Counted from the stretch's first letter, positions 10,022-20,860 are shown. The stretch is DNA of 64,000 nucleotides from Brachionus manjavacas (GCA_019054805.1 JAHQIY010000005.1:1161501-1225500); one strand, 5' to 3'. Made by a program: numbers and translations. Notes: generated from the letters alone by a model not told the origin.

Positions 10022-10945
10022 ATGTTTACTGATTTTAGTCCCCAGACAGATTTGTCAAATTTAAAATCAACTTTGGCCGAATACGGCGTTGCGGTTCTAC
10101 CAGGAGTTATCACCGGAATAGAATGCGATAATATACGCAAAACGCTAATGAATTATATTAACAATGATTTAAATATGAGCTTACCAAATGATTTTGAAAA
10201 ACTTAAGCCTTTGAAAGGCGGTATTATGAAACACTATGGAATACCGCTTTTGAAAGAAGTCCTTGATCTAAAGACTGATGAAAGAGTTAAGAGACCATTT
10301 GAAGAAATTTGGAACCAAAAAGAGTTAACAACATCATTCGATTCTATATTTTTTGGGCCTCCACCTGAACAGCTCAGTGACAAATACTTTTTTGACATTA
10401 ATAGTACATGGTTTCATTTTGATCAAGCTTCAAATAAGCGAGATATGTGCTGTGTTCAAGGATTTATTAACTGTGAAGACACCCAACATGGAGACGGATG
10501 TTTATCTGTTTTGGAAAAAAGCCACTTTTTTTTTAACGAGTTCTTTGACACTTTTAAAATAGACACGCATGGCAGAGACTGGTTCTTACTAAATCAAGTT
10601 AGTCATGTTGATTGGTTTAGATCAAAAGGATGCGAATGGAAAACCATAATGGCACCAAAAGGATCAATGGTCTTTTGGGATTCGAGAGTGGTTCATATGG
10701 GAACAGCGCCAAGAAAAGGAAGAGCATCGCCTAACTGGAGAATTTTAGCTTATGTGTGCTATACACCGGCTCAACTTCAATCTAGAAATGATGCCAAGTT
10801 AAAAAGAAATGCTTTTGTCGAAAATATATGCACTGCTCACTGGCCCCATTCAGTTCGAGTTTTTGATTGCAAAATAAATGGCTTTGATAAAAAAAATAAT
10901 CTTGAAGATTTATGTGAAAGGCAGAGAATACTATTCGGAATTTAA
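10022..10945 (+). CDS. Phytanoyl-CoA dioxygenase (PhyH) family protein
   Basis: 307-residue intronless protein of the Fe(II)/2-oxoglutarate oxygenase superfamily. The metal triad is visible: His132 and Asp134 in WFHFDQAS, and His225 in SRVVHMGTAP. Arg240 (NWRILAYVCYTP) is the likely 2-oxoglutarate anchor. The central GFINCEDTQHGDGCLSVLE matches the family pattern where cosubstrate-binding strands precede a 'GALxVxPGSH' segment. No signal peptide or membrane segment is seen, so it is probably cytosolic; there is no obvious C-terminal peroxisomal tripeptide (ends FGI). The substrate cannot be told; relatives act on phytanoyl-CoA or on small natural products. The ATG follows an A-rich leader and there is no better upstream start. 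Bacterial or fungal ancestry is possible but untested. Confidence 0.85.
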   Translation: MFTDFSPQTDLSNLKSTLAEYGVAVLPGVITGIECDNIRKTLMNYINNDLNMSLPNDFEKLKPLKGGIMKHYGIPLLKEVLDLKTDERVKRPFEEIWNQKELTTSFDSIFFGPPPEQLSDKYFFDINSTWFHFDQASNKRDMCCVQGFINCEDTQHGDGCLSVLEKSHFFFNEFFDTFKIDTHGRDWFLLNQVSHVDWFRSKGCEWKTIMAPKGSMVFWDSRVVHMGTAPRKGRASPNWRILAYVCYTPAQLQSRNDAKLKRNAFVENICTAHWPHSVRVFDCKINGFDKKNNLEDLCERQRILFGI

Positions 10946-11262
10946 TGCATAAAGTTTTAATGAATTATTTTGAGTAGAATATAAATATTTTAATAAATTA
11001 TTTTGAGTAAAAAATTTAAAATATCACTGTAAAAAATCAAAGTTTTAGGACCCAGTACTATTAAGTTAGGTATTTTTGAAAATTGTCAAATTTGTAGCAA
11101 AGTAAAATTTTTGATCAAATTTCAAAATTTAAAATATGCTCAAAATATTTTCAAGTTTTAAAAAATGGCACTATTAATTAATATTAAAAAAGAATTTTTT
11201 TTACCTATTTTAAAAGAATTTCATCAAGTGAACAGGAACGCTCTATGTTCACCTTCATATTC

Positions 11263-11440
11263 TTAACGTTCAGCCGATAAGAATTGTTTTATTAAAGGTA
11301 CGACTTGAGGTCGGCGATCTACCGAAGAATTTTTAAAAGTAATCACTTCTGTTTTCCCGACTTGACTCTCAATCATTTCATTTGTCGGTCCATAATCCTG
11401 CAGAGAGTCTGTTTCCTCTTTTTCTTCCTCTTCCCATTAT
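11263..11440 (-). pseudogene. Unrecognised acidic ORF tail
   Basis: A clean minus-strand frame of about 55 codons begins with a Glu-rich stretch and continues DYGPTNEMIESQVGKTEV, then SSVDRRPQVVPLIKQF, ending at a stop at 11263-11265. It has no start codon and an out-of-frame upstream extension. The composition is protein-like. I do not recognise it; it may be the end of a transposon or lost-gene product. Confidence 0.3.
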
Positions 11441-11544
11441 AGTAAATGATGTCCTCATCTTCCTCATTCCCTTTAAGAACCCATCTTTATAATGAGTTTG
11501 CATTTCCATTTTTGTTAACCTCCAGCCAATTTTTGTAAACACTA

Positions 11545-12720
11545 TGAAGAACATGCAATATAGAATTCTTTAATCTATGTCTAGAGAAAAATGGTATACC
11601 TGACAGTTGGAAAATTTCCAAGATAATAATGATCCCAAAAAAAAACAATTAGCCATCAAAGTATAGACCAAAAAGTGTTACCAGCTGTCAGGGTAAAATC
11701 TTAGAAAGGATAATTAAAAATAGACTCTTTTCATTTCTGGAATCCAAAGGTTTTATTTGCATGGAACAATATGGTTTCCGCCAACATCGTCGTACCTCGG
11801 ACAACCTTGTGTTCTTAAGCCAAAAAGTCTCTGAGACTTTAGTTAGGAAAAAAAGTATGCTCCCTTTTCTTTGAAATTTCTCAAGCCTTTGACAAGGTTT
11901 GGCATAGCAGTATCATTTAAAAGCTAAGTAAAACTGGAGTCCTTCTCTATATTCTTGAATGGGTAAAGAATTTCTTAAACAATAGAAAGTTTTTTATCAA
12001 ATTAAATAATTTTGAATTTACTTGTGGAGAAATAGCAACTAGCGTCCCCCAGGGTGTCATTATTAGCCCTCTTTTATTTTCAATTTTTATTGATGACGTA
12101 CCAAAACAAGACAAAAATAAAAATTCTTACTCCTTTTTTTTGCGGATGATTTAGTCACATTCTTCATATTTAAGAAATATGGTAACATTTCAAAAGCTTT
12201 AAAAAGCTACTTAAAAAAAGTCGAATCTTGGCTCTACAAATGGAGAATAAAAATGGCTCCGGATAAGTGTAGTTACTTAATCTCTTCTGGAAATTCATCA
12301 AAAAAACAGGATCTTGTTCTTAATCTTCTAGGTAAAAAATTCCCAAACTGTGATTCTCAATTTTTTTTAGGTATAAAATTTGATGAAAGCTTATGCTTTA
12401 AGTTATCCGGTCTAGGTGTCAAAATAGACTAAATATTATCAAAATTCTGTCCCATAAATCTTGGAAATAATGGTAAAACTTTAATAGGCGTTTATAATGC
12501 TCTCATAGGTTCGATTATAGATTATAGTTTTTTTATTATAAACCTATAGTTTCAAAAACAAATATCCAAAGATTACAAGTACCTCAAAATATCCCAATCA
12601 AGTCAATATACTATCTTCCCTTTGACGCCAAGTCGGAAATTTTCTATAAATTTCTTGAAGAAATTAAATTAGATACAATAAAGTTAAGGCTAGAAAAATT
12701 GCTTATTAGATACTTGAAAA
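11545..12720 (+). mobile_element. LINE reverse transcriptase relic
   Basis: Translation across several frames gives a LINE RT in order: GIPDSWKISKIIMIPKKN, ILERIIKNRLFSFLESKGF, EQYGFRQHRRTSDNLVFLSQ, an FADDLVTFF catalytic block (about 12140), KKVESWLYKWRIKMAPDKC, and a tail YNALIGSIIDYSF. Several frameshifts and stops break it. The segment between YGFR and FADD reads only in pieces. Clearly a dead Jockey/CR1-like copy, 3' truncated around 12720. Confidence 0.75.
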
Positions 12721-12929
12721 ATTGCTATTTGATAAATTAAAAAAAAAATGCATTGGTATTTCTTTGACGGTAGGCAGAAGAGGGTCTTAGTTATATTTTC
12801 CAATATGATTTATTGGCGAGGCTGTGTTAGTTTTGGGACAAGCGTCCAGGCTGATTTTTCGATTTAGAATTATTTTCCTCATTTAACATTTTTCCTTCTG
12901 AACATTTTTCAAGCTACAAGTCGTATTCT

Positions 12930-13115
12930 TCGTATGATGTATCCGGAAAGAAATTATCAGAGTGTAATTTAGTCAACGTCGAACCTCAAGTTGGTCCAAA
13001 TGATTGTGGTCTGTTTTGTGTTGCATATGCTCAAATGTTGGCGTATGGAAGAGATCCATTTAAATACAAATTCAATCATGCTCGAATGCGACAAACGCAC
13101 AATTTTTTTTATTAA
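12930..13115 (+). pseudogene. Ulp1/C48-type cysteine protease C-terminal fragment
   Basis: An in-frame stretch reads NLVNVEPQVGPNDCGLFCVA, then YAQMLAYGRDPFKYKF and ARMRQTHNFFY before a stop at 13113. Q-x-G-x-x-D-C-G-L-F is the catalytic-cysteine signature of the Ulp1-like family (C48); the cysteine codon is at 13005-13007. The following 'YA..LA.G.dP..f....MR.H' matches the version common in transposon-linked and lineage-expanded proteins. The His/Asp part upstream is missing or unrecognisable. Either an exon of a decayed gene or a transposon passenger. Confidence 0.55.
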
Positions 13116-13179
13116 ATTTAATTCTCTACAATATTTTTTGATCTGTTCTTCGTATTTTTTGGCTGAGCTCTTCGCTCAT

Positions 13180-13545
13180 TGATACTAATTTCGATTTTGA
13201 TTCTCTAGACACTTCCTCTCGAATCATCTATTTTGCATGTTCTGATTCTGAAAATTCTTTTAAGAGAGTTGAACTTTTCAGAACATAACTAAATATATGA
13301 CTCATTTCTCCACCTTTAACATTTGCATTCCTGTCGCACGGTTTATAAATTCAAACGCAGCCATAAAAAATCCAATAGAACCAAAAAAATAGGTTAATAT
13401 TTGGCAGATATTCACAACAAATTACAGGGTCCCGAAAACAAAAAATTATTGTTCCTAGGAACATGAGTACCTCAGGATTCAACATCTCTAATTCTTCTTT
13501 CGAAAAATAAACATTTATATCTCCTTTTTTAGGACAATCAATTTT
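13180..13545 (-). pseudogene. Unrecognised decayed coding stretch, convergent with the C48 relic
   Basis: Minus-strand reading gives INVYFSKEELEMLNPEVLMF, then CFRDPVICCEYLPNINLFFW, and after a stop IYKPCDRNANVKGGEMSHIF and SMSEELS. Two stops interrupt an otherwise protein-like sequence of about 120 codons. It ends tail-to-tail with the C48 fragment. No family recognised. Confidence 0.3.
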
Positions 13546-13568
13546 TTTAGCAAAAACTGTTTAACATA

Positions 13569-14771
13569 CAGCACTGCTATGATTTTCTGTTTTTACGGAA
13601 TTTTACGTGAAATTTCGTAAACAAAAAAAAAGTAAACCAAAGTAAATTTACCGGATTTTATCTGAATAAACGTAAAATTACCGGAAATTTCGTAAATCTT
13701 TGACCGCCATTTCGGCATCAGCTTCGGATAAAATCATTCTCTTCCTAACATGCTGTTTTAACTCGTTCCTCATAAGTTAATGGGATTTAAATCGGAAGAC
13801 TTTGGGGGGAGATTAAATCTTTGTTTAAAAGAAATAACTAAAATTTTATCGCCAAATATTAATTACTAAAAAGCAATTTATCCAAACAATATTGTTTAAA
13901 TTTACAAAAGTAGTGCACATTAAAGATCGATGCTTTAGGTCGTTGTCCTGGTGTAGTTTAAAGTCTAAATCGTAGTCCGTAGCACCAAATGATAATAAAT
14001 AAACAGATAATATCTTTCGGTAAAGTTCTGCATTCATTTTGCTCTTAAAAAATCTTAAAAAATTCTAAAATAAGGCTTTTTAGTAATTAATCTTGGGCGA
14101 TAATATTTGAATCATATCTTTTAAATAAAAATCTAATAAAAAATAATAAAAACCCTTATTAAATGATTTTTTTAATTTTGGAATTTTTTTTTTTGTTTAA
14201 GAATGGGATTTAAATCGGGAGACTTTGGGGTAGATTAAAACTTTATTTGATTAAATGATTATATACCGAGATTAAATGGCGGTCAAAGAATTCAAAAAAT
14301 CTTTGAAGAAAGAAAAATGCCAAAATTATATAAATCATTTAAAAAGGGTTTTTATTAGTTTTTATTTTCAATTTAATCTTTAAAAGGAATACTAAAATAA
14401 ATTAAGGTAATTAAAGTGGCTATAGAAAAAAAATGGAGATTAGTCGAATCATTGAATTATATTGGGATGTGTATTGAACATTTTTTAATTTTGAGTTTTT
14501 GTTTATTGTCTAAAATTTATTTTTCTAAACGTAAAAAGATTAAACGTAAAATTACGTGAAAAAAGTAATGTTTTCCGAATTCAGACCCAAAAAATTAAAA
14601 AAAAGTCAAAAATGTCAATATTCTCAAAAAAAGTAGTATTTTTTAGAATTTTTACTTTTTACAAAAATTTACGTAATTTTCGCAAATTTAACGTTAATTC
14701 AGGTAAAATCCGGTAAAATTTACGTAGTTTCACGTAATTTTACGTAAAAACAGAAAATCATTGCTGTACTG
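13569..14771. mobile_element. Tc1/mariner-type element with ACGTAA-rich long TIRs
   Basis: The termini are inverted: left CAGCACTGCTATGATTTTCTG and, in reverse complement, right CAGTACAGCAATGATTTTCTG, each followed by TTTTTACG and repeats of TTACGT(A/G)AA. TA flanks both ends (13567-13568, 14772-14773). A Tc1-type transposase relic lies inside on the minus strand. An internal hairpin at about 14140-14360 encloses a second, direct copy of the transposase 'PDLNPI' region (13788-13835 versus 14202-14245), so another copy or MITE has nested inside. Confidence 0.7.
13740..14037 (-). pseudogene. Tc1-like transposase C-terminal relic
   Basis: The frame from 14037 reads LHQDNDLKHRSLMCTTFVNL, matching the second catalytic Asp block of Tc1 transposases (FQQDNDPKHTS). 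Below 13846 another frame continues PKSSDLNPIN, the 'SPDLNPIE' block carrying the third acidic residue, then NELKQHVRKRMILSEADAEM. Frameshifts and a stop after PIN break it. This DD(E/D) cut-and-paste transposase is inactive here. Confidence 0.7.
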
Positions 14772-14773
14772 TA

Positions 14774-15485
14774 CTAAATATTAGAAATGAAGAAATGAGG
14801 AAATTAAATCAAAAACACTAAATTTAAATCAATTTTAGTAGAAACTTAAAAAAAAAATTAGTTTTTATTAGTCTCAATCTGGCCTGTGGGTTTGAAAGAA
14901 AAGAATTCTTATTCTCTTTTTTTAAAATTCCCATATCGAATACTTTTTAGCGAAATGGATGCAGTTGCCATCCGGAAATGTTTCAAATGCAAATTTGGGA
15001 AGATTTTTTGAATAAATACTTTAAGAAGGGTAATAAAATTTTTGTATATTTTTAAAGTATTTGGTATTTTACAAATGCAAGAATAATGGGATGAATAATG
15101 TATATGCTAAAAATTTTTTCGATATGCTTGATAAACAAATCTTAATATTCATTAATAATTTAAATTAATTGAGCTAAAATTGTCATTCATGATTGCATTT
15201 AATCTATTTTTTGATTTAGCGAACTTAAAATTCAAAAAATTTCGATGATGACAATTATTCTTTCTGAAAATTTCTAACAATTTTAAGATCTTATTTTAAA
15301 CTAAATTGTCAAAATATATTGTATTTTAATTATAAACTAGTTCTTTAAACCTTAATTATTTTTTGATCACTGAACTAAAAAAAACATCAAATAAATCTTT
15401 AATTATTTTTTAATTTAAAATAATTAAAATCGACAAAAAATTTTTTATTATATTTTTTAAACAATAAAATGTAAAAAAAATAAAA
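14774..15485. other. Gene-free AT-rich stretch
   Basis: Between the Tc1 element and the minus-strand phosphatase gene. Very AT-rich; includes the probable phosphatase 3' UTR. No repeat structure or coding sequence was recognised. Confidence 0.4.
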
Positions 15486-16001
15486 CTAAAAAATCGTTCG
15501 AAATAAATTATGTTGGGTCCAGTGATGCGACCTTTTCGTCAAATTTCCCTCTTTTAACTCATTATCATACTCGCATAGCAATCTAATAAAATAATCATTT
15601 GGTTTTATATTGGACTTTCTGCTTTGAACATATTGATATGCCTGGTGATACGATAAATTGTATCGCGACATCAAATAAGCAATAACTATAGTTGCTGAAC
15701 GTGATTTTCCTTTTTTGCAGTGAACTAGAATTTTTCCATTAGTGAGTCTTGCGTGGTCTATTACTTGAAATGCTTCTTCAAAATGATATCTAATATTGTA
15801 ATCTTCTTTATCTTCTGCTGGAATGTATTTATAATATCTTAGATAGTACAATAAATCTTCATTGGGACAAACTGTATTGGCGATATTTATAACATGTGTG
15901 AAACCAAGTTGACAAATTAAATGAGGATTTTTGTTGAGAAAATTTCCGCCCAAGTAAAGAAAAGGTTCCACAATTGCAAATATATCTTTATGATATTTCA
16001 T
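15486..16001 (-). CDS. Dual-specificity protein phosphatase (DUSP)
   Basis: 171-residue intronless protein, close to the bare DSPc domain. The catalytic signature is VHCKKGKSRSA: His94, Cys95, Gly98, Arg101. Asp64 in PAEDKEDYNI aligns with the general acid of small DUSPs (ANDTQEFNL in DUSP3). Upstream VEPFLYLGG..LICQLGFTHVINI is the usual substrate-recognition beginning, and LMSRYNLSYHQAYQYVQSRK is the helix after the P-loop. It should dephosphorylate phospho-Ser/Thr/Tyr, probably in MAP-kinase or related signalling. No targeting or docking domain is present, so an atypical DUSP is the best call; the exact subfamily is uncertain. Confidence 0.9.
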   Translation of the reverse strand: MKYHKDIFAIVEPFLYLGGNFLNKNPHLICQLGFTHVINIANTVCPNEDLLYYLRYYKYIPAEDKEDYNIRYHFEEAFQVIDHARLTNGKILVHCKKGKSRSATIVIAYLMSRYNLSYHQAYQYVQSRKSNIKPNDYFIRLLCEYDNELKEGNLTKRSHHWTQHNLFRTIF

Positions 16002-16499
16002 ATTTGCAATTGGTCTTTGAAAATCTTTATTGTTGAGAGAAAAAAAATAAATATTTTTTTGAAAAATCTTTTATATTGAAAAAATGGTTTCAATTGTATG
16101 CATTTGACTCGCTTGGCAAATTCCAAATATTTTCTAGCGATTCACTTGAACTTAAATTCCTTTCAATTAAAAATAAGATTGCTCTGAAACTTTAGAATTT
16201 TTGAAAGCAATTCTTAATTATTTTTATAGATTTTTTCATTAAAGCCCAAAACCGGAAAAATCCGCATTATGTTTTTAAGGATAAGATTTTTATGTCCATT
16301 CAAATGATCAATTAAAATTATAAATATCAAATATAAAAAATTATCATTAGAAAATTAATTACTTTAAAAATATAATCAATTCGAAAAATTAATTAATATT
16401 AAAAGATGAATAATTATATTTGATAATAAAAATAAAGTCACTGATTTGAGTCAAATAAAAAATAGCCATAAGGTTTTAGCTCGTGAACTTAGAGAGAGG

Positions 16500-16790
16500 T
16501 AGAACGAAACATATAAAAAGATAAAAAAACATATATAAAGAAAAAAAAACATAAAGCAAAATTATAATTTTATTTCAGGGAAAAAAACATATAATCAGTT
16601 GAATAAAAAAGATAAAACACATAAACCAAAATCAAAAATTTTATAAAAGAAAAATAGATATATCCAATTGAATAAAAAGGATAAAACACATAAGCCTAAA
16701 CCAAAAATTTTTTAATTCTTAAATTTAATTTAAGAGAAAAAACACATAAAATCAATTGAAAAAAAAGATAAACAGCATTAATTTAATTTT
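16500..16790. repeat. Degenerate tandem repeat
   Basis: Three to four diverged units of about 60-75 bp share AAAAAAGATAAAACACATAA, an ATCAATTGAATAAAAA-type block and CAAAAATTTT. It lies directly downstream (minus sense) of the Mutator-like transposase, possibly as its 3' end. Confidence 0.45.
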
Positions 16791-16800
16791 AATTTCTACA

Positions 16801-17984
16801 TTAATCATATTGTAAACAAGGACCAGCTTTTCGCTTCCGACCTGCTTTAGGTCTATTTTGAAAATATTTTGTAGTTAATAAGCCGGGATAATTAATTTTA
16901 TTTTTGAATAAACAAGAGATTAGATGTACACACATTCCTTTGTCCATAAAATATGAACACGAACAATAGCAGCAATCAACGCAAAAGCATTCATCGCTTA
17001 CAGCAACTTGATAACGATTGTCAAAAATAAAAATAATATTACCATTATCATCAAAATCTGTCCCTGATTCAGTGATTTTATTGATGCAGTCATTTGTAAT
17101 TGCTATTTTTTTAATACTCAAAGGAATCGAGATATATTCTGGAAAAGCCGAGAATGATCTTGAATGGATCAAAATTTGCGTTTCAAAAATTTCGCATACC
17201 GGTAATAGGTTTAATTTAATACGATCTGTAAAAAATTTTTTTATGATATTGTTATAACTCTCGATAGGACTATTCGTCATAGCATATCCTCCTGGCGTAT
17301 TAAAAATTTGCCAATTATTGAATGGAGAATAAATCCATTGTTTACTAAAATAATTTATAAACTGTTTGAGATTATTCTTCCCTTTGTAACCATTCCAACT
17401 TTTTAATGTTGATTCAATCAGTAAATTAAATTTTTCTTTCGATGTGCATGAATGCAATGCGCTAATAGATGAGTTTACTTTTTCACGTAAATTTACAGGT
17501 ATTTTATCACAATTTTTTTTTATCTTTATTAATTGAATAATTAGTTATGTAAAAAAATGAGTTTAAAAGAAAAATTACATTTGATTTAAGGTGAAACCAA
17601 CACATAATTATATTCGAGTTAGGCAAATTTTTTTAAACTATTAGCCATTGCATAATCAGCATCAACACAAATATAATTGATTACATCTATACTTATTTTT
17701 AGTACATTACAGACATTAATTAGCTGAGTCCAGAAATAATCGAAATCATTTTGCTGTTCATGTGACGTAAGCATAAATGCTATCGGGTGAAATTTGCGGT
17801 TTAGGTCAGTTGTACCAAAGACTATTAGTGGGTACCCATACTTCACAATTTTATAATATGTGAACTTATGACAGCTAAAAGGGAATTTTGAATTAAAAAT
17901 AAAGTAAAAAAAATATTCAAACGATCTGGAATCGTTTAGATATTTTTCTTTAAATTTAAATACTTTTTGAGTAAAAAATTTCAT
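16801..17984 (-). mobile_element. Mutator-like (MULE) transposase gene with SWIM zinc finger, degenerate
   Basis: The first block (17984-17619) reads YGYPLIVFGTTDLNRKFHPI, then TSHEQQNDFDYFWTQLI and YICVDADYAMANSLKKF, the MULE DDE core. Just after KKF a one-base shift is needed to reach PNSNIIMCWFHLKSN. A probable short intron (about 17560-17508) follows, then IKKNCDKIPVNLREKVNSSI and the long block 17457-16801. That block holds GGYAMTNSPIESYNNIIKKF and a SWIM finger (C-S-C then C-V-H in CSCSYFMDKGMCVHL). The C-terminus is basic (RPKAGRKRKAGP). The N-terminal DNA-binding part is absent and the first catalytic region is altered (KFTYYKI where D-A-T-Y-K-I is usual). No TIRs recognised. Confidence 0.8.
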
Positions 17985-18923
17985 TTTTCTTAAACAATTT
18001 ACGTTAAATTCAGTAAAAATAGTAAAACTAATATTTGATTTTAAAAAAGAAAAAAATCCTTTTTTTTAAATAGCTTATAAATAACAATAATTAATAAAAG
18101 ACTTGGTAGAAGAGATTTGCAGACTTGGTAGAAAGCTTGTTTCAGCTTATTTTACAAAATGAGTTAAATAGACCGAAAAAACAAAAAATTATTCATTTTA
18201 AATTTTTGATTTATTATAGAAAGATATAAAAGAATACTTTATATTGAATTTTTTCACTTTTTACTCTTTTGCAATTTCCTTTTTTTCACTCAATTTTCAA
18301 AGAATACCCTCTAGCTCGGTAAAGATAATAAATAAATTGCTACAGAGCCTAAATGATATTTTTTTAATATATATTATTGGTTAAAATCACATTATTCAAA
18401 TAAAAAAAACATATTCAATTAGATATTTTTATGATCTTTTCAAAAATATCTTTACTTTTTAGGTGTATCTATGAAGTTATGAGGGTGTTTTAGGGTGTTT
18501 TTGAGTGTTTTGTAAAAATTCACTTGAAAATTTAATATATTTATTTATTTAAAATGACAATATTTTGATAAAATAAAAAATGATGTATATTTAAATTGAG
18601 GTGGATAGAAATAAATTTATCAAAAAAAAAGGTATTTCATTTTATTTAATGGGGTTTACACAATATTTAATGGTGTTTTTTTTCGCTTTTTTGGAAAAAA
18701 AAACAAAGAATTCAATTAAATAAATAAATAAAATTAATTTTTATCATATTTTTGATTTTTTCTAATTAATAATCTGTTCAATTTTCTTTTAAAATCTAAT
18801 TTATGGGAAAATTTGAAAAATTTAAATTAATTTTGAGAACAATAAAAAAAAATATTTTAATATATAAAAAATCAAATAATCTAATTAAAAGGAAAATTTT
18901 TTTGCTTTAAAAATTTAAAAATT
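17985..18923. other. Gene-free AT-rich stretch with a LINE-like 3' tail
   Basis: Upstream of the MULE and downstream of the mutase gene. At 18308-18338 a CTCTAGCTCGGTAAAGATAA plus AATAAATAAA sequence matches the 3' tails at 23340 and 25857, a remnant of LINE or SINE insertion. The rest is AT-rich with no gene seen. Confidence 0.4.
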
Positions 18924-20450
18924 TTAATTATTAAAAAAAAATCTTCTTGTTTGTTCCTTTCGACCATTGACATGGTCAGGATAAAAAAATGTCTGTTCTT
19001 CGCATCCAAACAGTATATTATCGGCAGCTTCAACACCTTGCATTAACGAATGATCCTGATTGCTCACCTCATATTTCCATCCACCAAATCTACCTCGGGT
19101 ATAAATTGAAAATTTACGCCTCAAAATCGGCTCTATTTCATTCAAAAAATCATCTCGCTGTAGATACGGAGTCGGATAACCATATTCAGAACTGAACTCG
19201 TGTTTACTTATCAAATGATCTAAATGCTTGGACTCAATAACATTTTCATTCAAAAGTCCTTTAATTGTTTCATCGATTAAATTTTTTCTTTCAGGCAAAT
19301 GATCTGTTTCGCAGATTTCAGCCATTAGAGACCATTGTTTGCCAGGCTTAGCGACCATATATGGCGAATAGTTTGAGAGTACTGTCAATCGGTAGAAAAT
19401 TGATCTCTCCAAATTGGGAAAGTACATCCAAGATTTATTTTTCAACTCTTCGGGCATTTCGCATTCAAAACCCAGCCCTATTACATTTACTTTGGAATGC
19501 TTTGGTTTTTGGTGTCGATCAAAAATGTCCTCTACATTTAGACTTTGAGTTTTGTTGATCATTTTGGTTAAAAATAAATCGATTGGCAAAGTGTTAATCA
19601 AGTAATCATAGGATATACTTTTTCCATTTGATAACTTAATTTCTTTTTTATCAATGTCTATTTCAGTCACTTCGGTTTTTAGCTTCAAATTGTTCTCATT
19701 TAGAAGATAACCTACTCCTTTCCAAATAGCACCAATGCCGCCATACTTTGGATACCTAAAAGTATTGTTTGGTCCCCAGTTCATTGATTTTGAATCTTTT
19801 GGCTCATTTTTTTGTATGTACTCTCCGAGTATTTTTTGAACATCAACCATAGCCACTCTTTCGCCAATCCATGTATGGTTCATTTCTTTTGCCGGGTATC
19901 CCCAAACTTTCAAGTTGTATGGAATCATAAAGTGCTCGGCCAAGCCTTTTCCAAATTTTTTGTAAATTAGATCTTCGAAATTTTTAATCTGATTGAATTC
20001 TGGATTTGATCGATTGGCGTATATTTCCAATAAGCCATCAAAACAGTCTTTGATTACCTGAGTGTTTTTTGAGTAAAAAAAATTATTCTGAAATGGATAT
20101 GGCAAAAATGAATCTGGATCAAATCGAGCCCAACATTCGCGCTTATGAGTGCACCATAATTTTTCGATTTTAAAATCTTTATCATTTTCTTCCAAAACTT
20201 CAAAATGCTTTTTGGCATAGGCTAAAACGCCTTGGTTTATTAAGTCGGTAAAATATTGGTAGTGGGAAAATGTAACATGAACGCCTATATCCCACCAAAA
20301 TCCTTGAGGATCAGGAAATGAGGTGGCAAGACCACCTGTATAATCGTTTTTTTCAATTAAAAGCCAATTTTTGTGACCAAGCTGTTGTAGTCGTGTGCAT
20401 GCACCCAAACCAGTTGGACCGCCACCTATGACGACAATTTTTTTTTCCAT
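18924..20450 (-). CDS. glf: UDP-galactopyranose mutase, eukaryotic type
   Basis: 508-residue intronless flavoprotein that interconverts UDP-galactopyranose and UDP-galactofuranose using reduced FAD. The N-terminal Rossmann motif is VIGGGPTGLGA (Gly9-Gly16), with GGLATSF at 39-45. WWDIGVHVTFSHYQYF (His58, His63) matches GGHVIFSHYKYF of the fungal enzyme. The active-site region FYRLTVLSNYSPY corresponds to the FYRATIFSNYSPY arginine segment, and GRFGGWKYEVSNQDHSLMQG is the conserved C-terminal FAD/substrate signature. Length and motif order fit the fungal/nematode class, longer than bacterial forms. It is cytosolic, with no signal peptide. The product would feed galactofuranose into surface glycans; in nematodes the enzyme is needed for the cuticle surface. 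No neighbour is clearly in the same pathway. Confidence 0.93.
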   Translation of the reverse strand: MEKKIVVIGGGPTGLGACTRLQQLGHKNWLLIEKNDYTGGLATSFPDPQGFWWDIGVHVTFSHYQYFTDLINQGVLAYAKKHFEVLEENDKDFKIEKLWCTHKRECWARFDPDSFLPYPFQNNFFYSKNTQVIKDCFDGLLEIYANRSNPEFNQIKNFEDLIYKKFGKGLAEHFMIPYNLKVWGYPAKEMNHTWIGERVAMVDVQKILGEYIQKNEPKDSKSMNWGPNNTFRYPKYGGIGAIWKGVGYLLNENNLKLKTEVTEIDIDKKEIKLSNGKSISYDYLINTLPIDLFLTKMINKTQSLNVEDIFDRHQKPKHSKVNVIGLGFECEMPEELKNKSWMYFPNLERSIFYRLTVLSNYSPYMVAKPGKQWSLMAEICETDHLPERKNLIDETIKGLLNENVIESKHLDHLISKHEFSSEYGYPTPYLQRDDFLNEIEPILRRKFSIYTRGRFGGWKYEVSNQDHSLMQGVEAADNILFGCEEQTFFYPDHVNGRKEQTRRFFFNN

Positions 20451-20780
20451 TTTAATAATTCGAATTTGAAATATTTTACCAAAACTTTGACAAATATTGC
20501 TATGGTTTTTATTCCAGTATTAATTATGTCTGATGATTTTAATTTTTTTATAATTTTAAAATAAGTGAAGTGAATAAATACAAACTTTTTGTTAATTTGA
20601 CTTCAGTTTTTGTTTATATACTTTAATTTTTTTTACCAAGAAAATTGACACTTAATCAAAATTAACCAGATTAAATTGAAAAGCTTGAACATTTATAATT
20701 TTTACAATTTAAATAAAAATTTGTCCGAAAAACAGAAATTTCATTAAAAAATCTTAAAAAGACATATAATTATTACTAGT

Positions 20781-20860
20781 GTTTATTTTTTGCAAAAAAA
20801 AAACTAAAATACTGAATTTAGAACAAAATATTTTTTTATTTATTACTTTTTTTTGAAAAA
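20781..20860. repeat. Short dispersed repeat
   Basis: GCAAAAAAAAAACTAAAATA followed by CTGAATTTAGAACAAAAT recurs at 46169-46250 with few differences, and more weakly near 36905-36955. Length is about 75 bp; origin unknown. The surrounding 20460-21316 holds no gene I can support. Confidence 0.5.

Noticed and set aside
10022-10945. Calling the PhyH gene a recent bacterial transfer because it is intronless
   Set aside because: Beta-catenin and the mutase here are also intronless, and base composition matches the host. Phylogeny would be needed.
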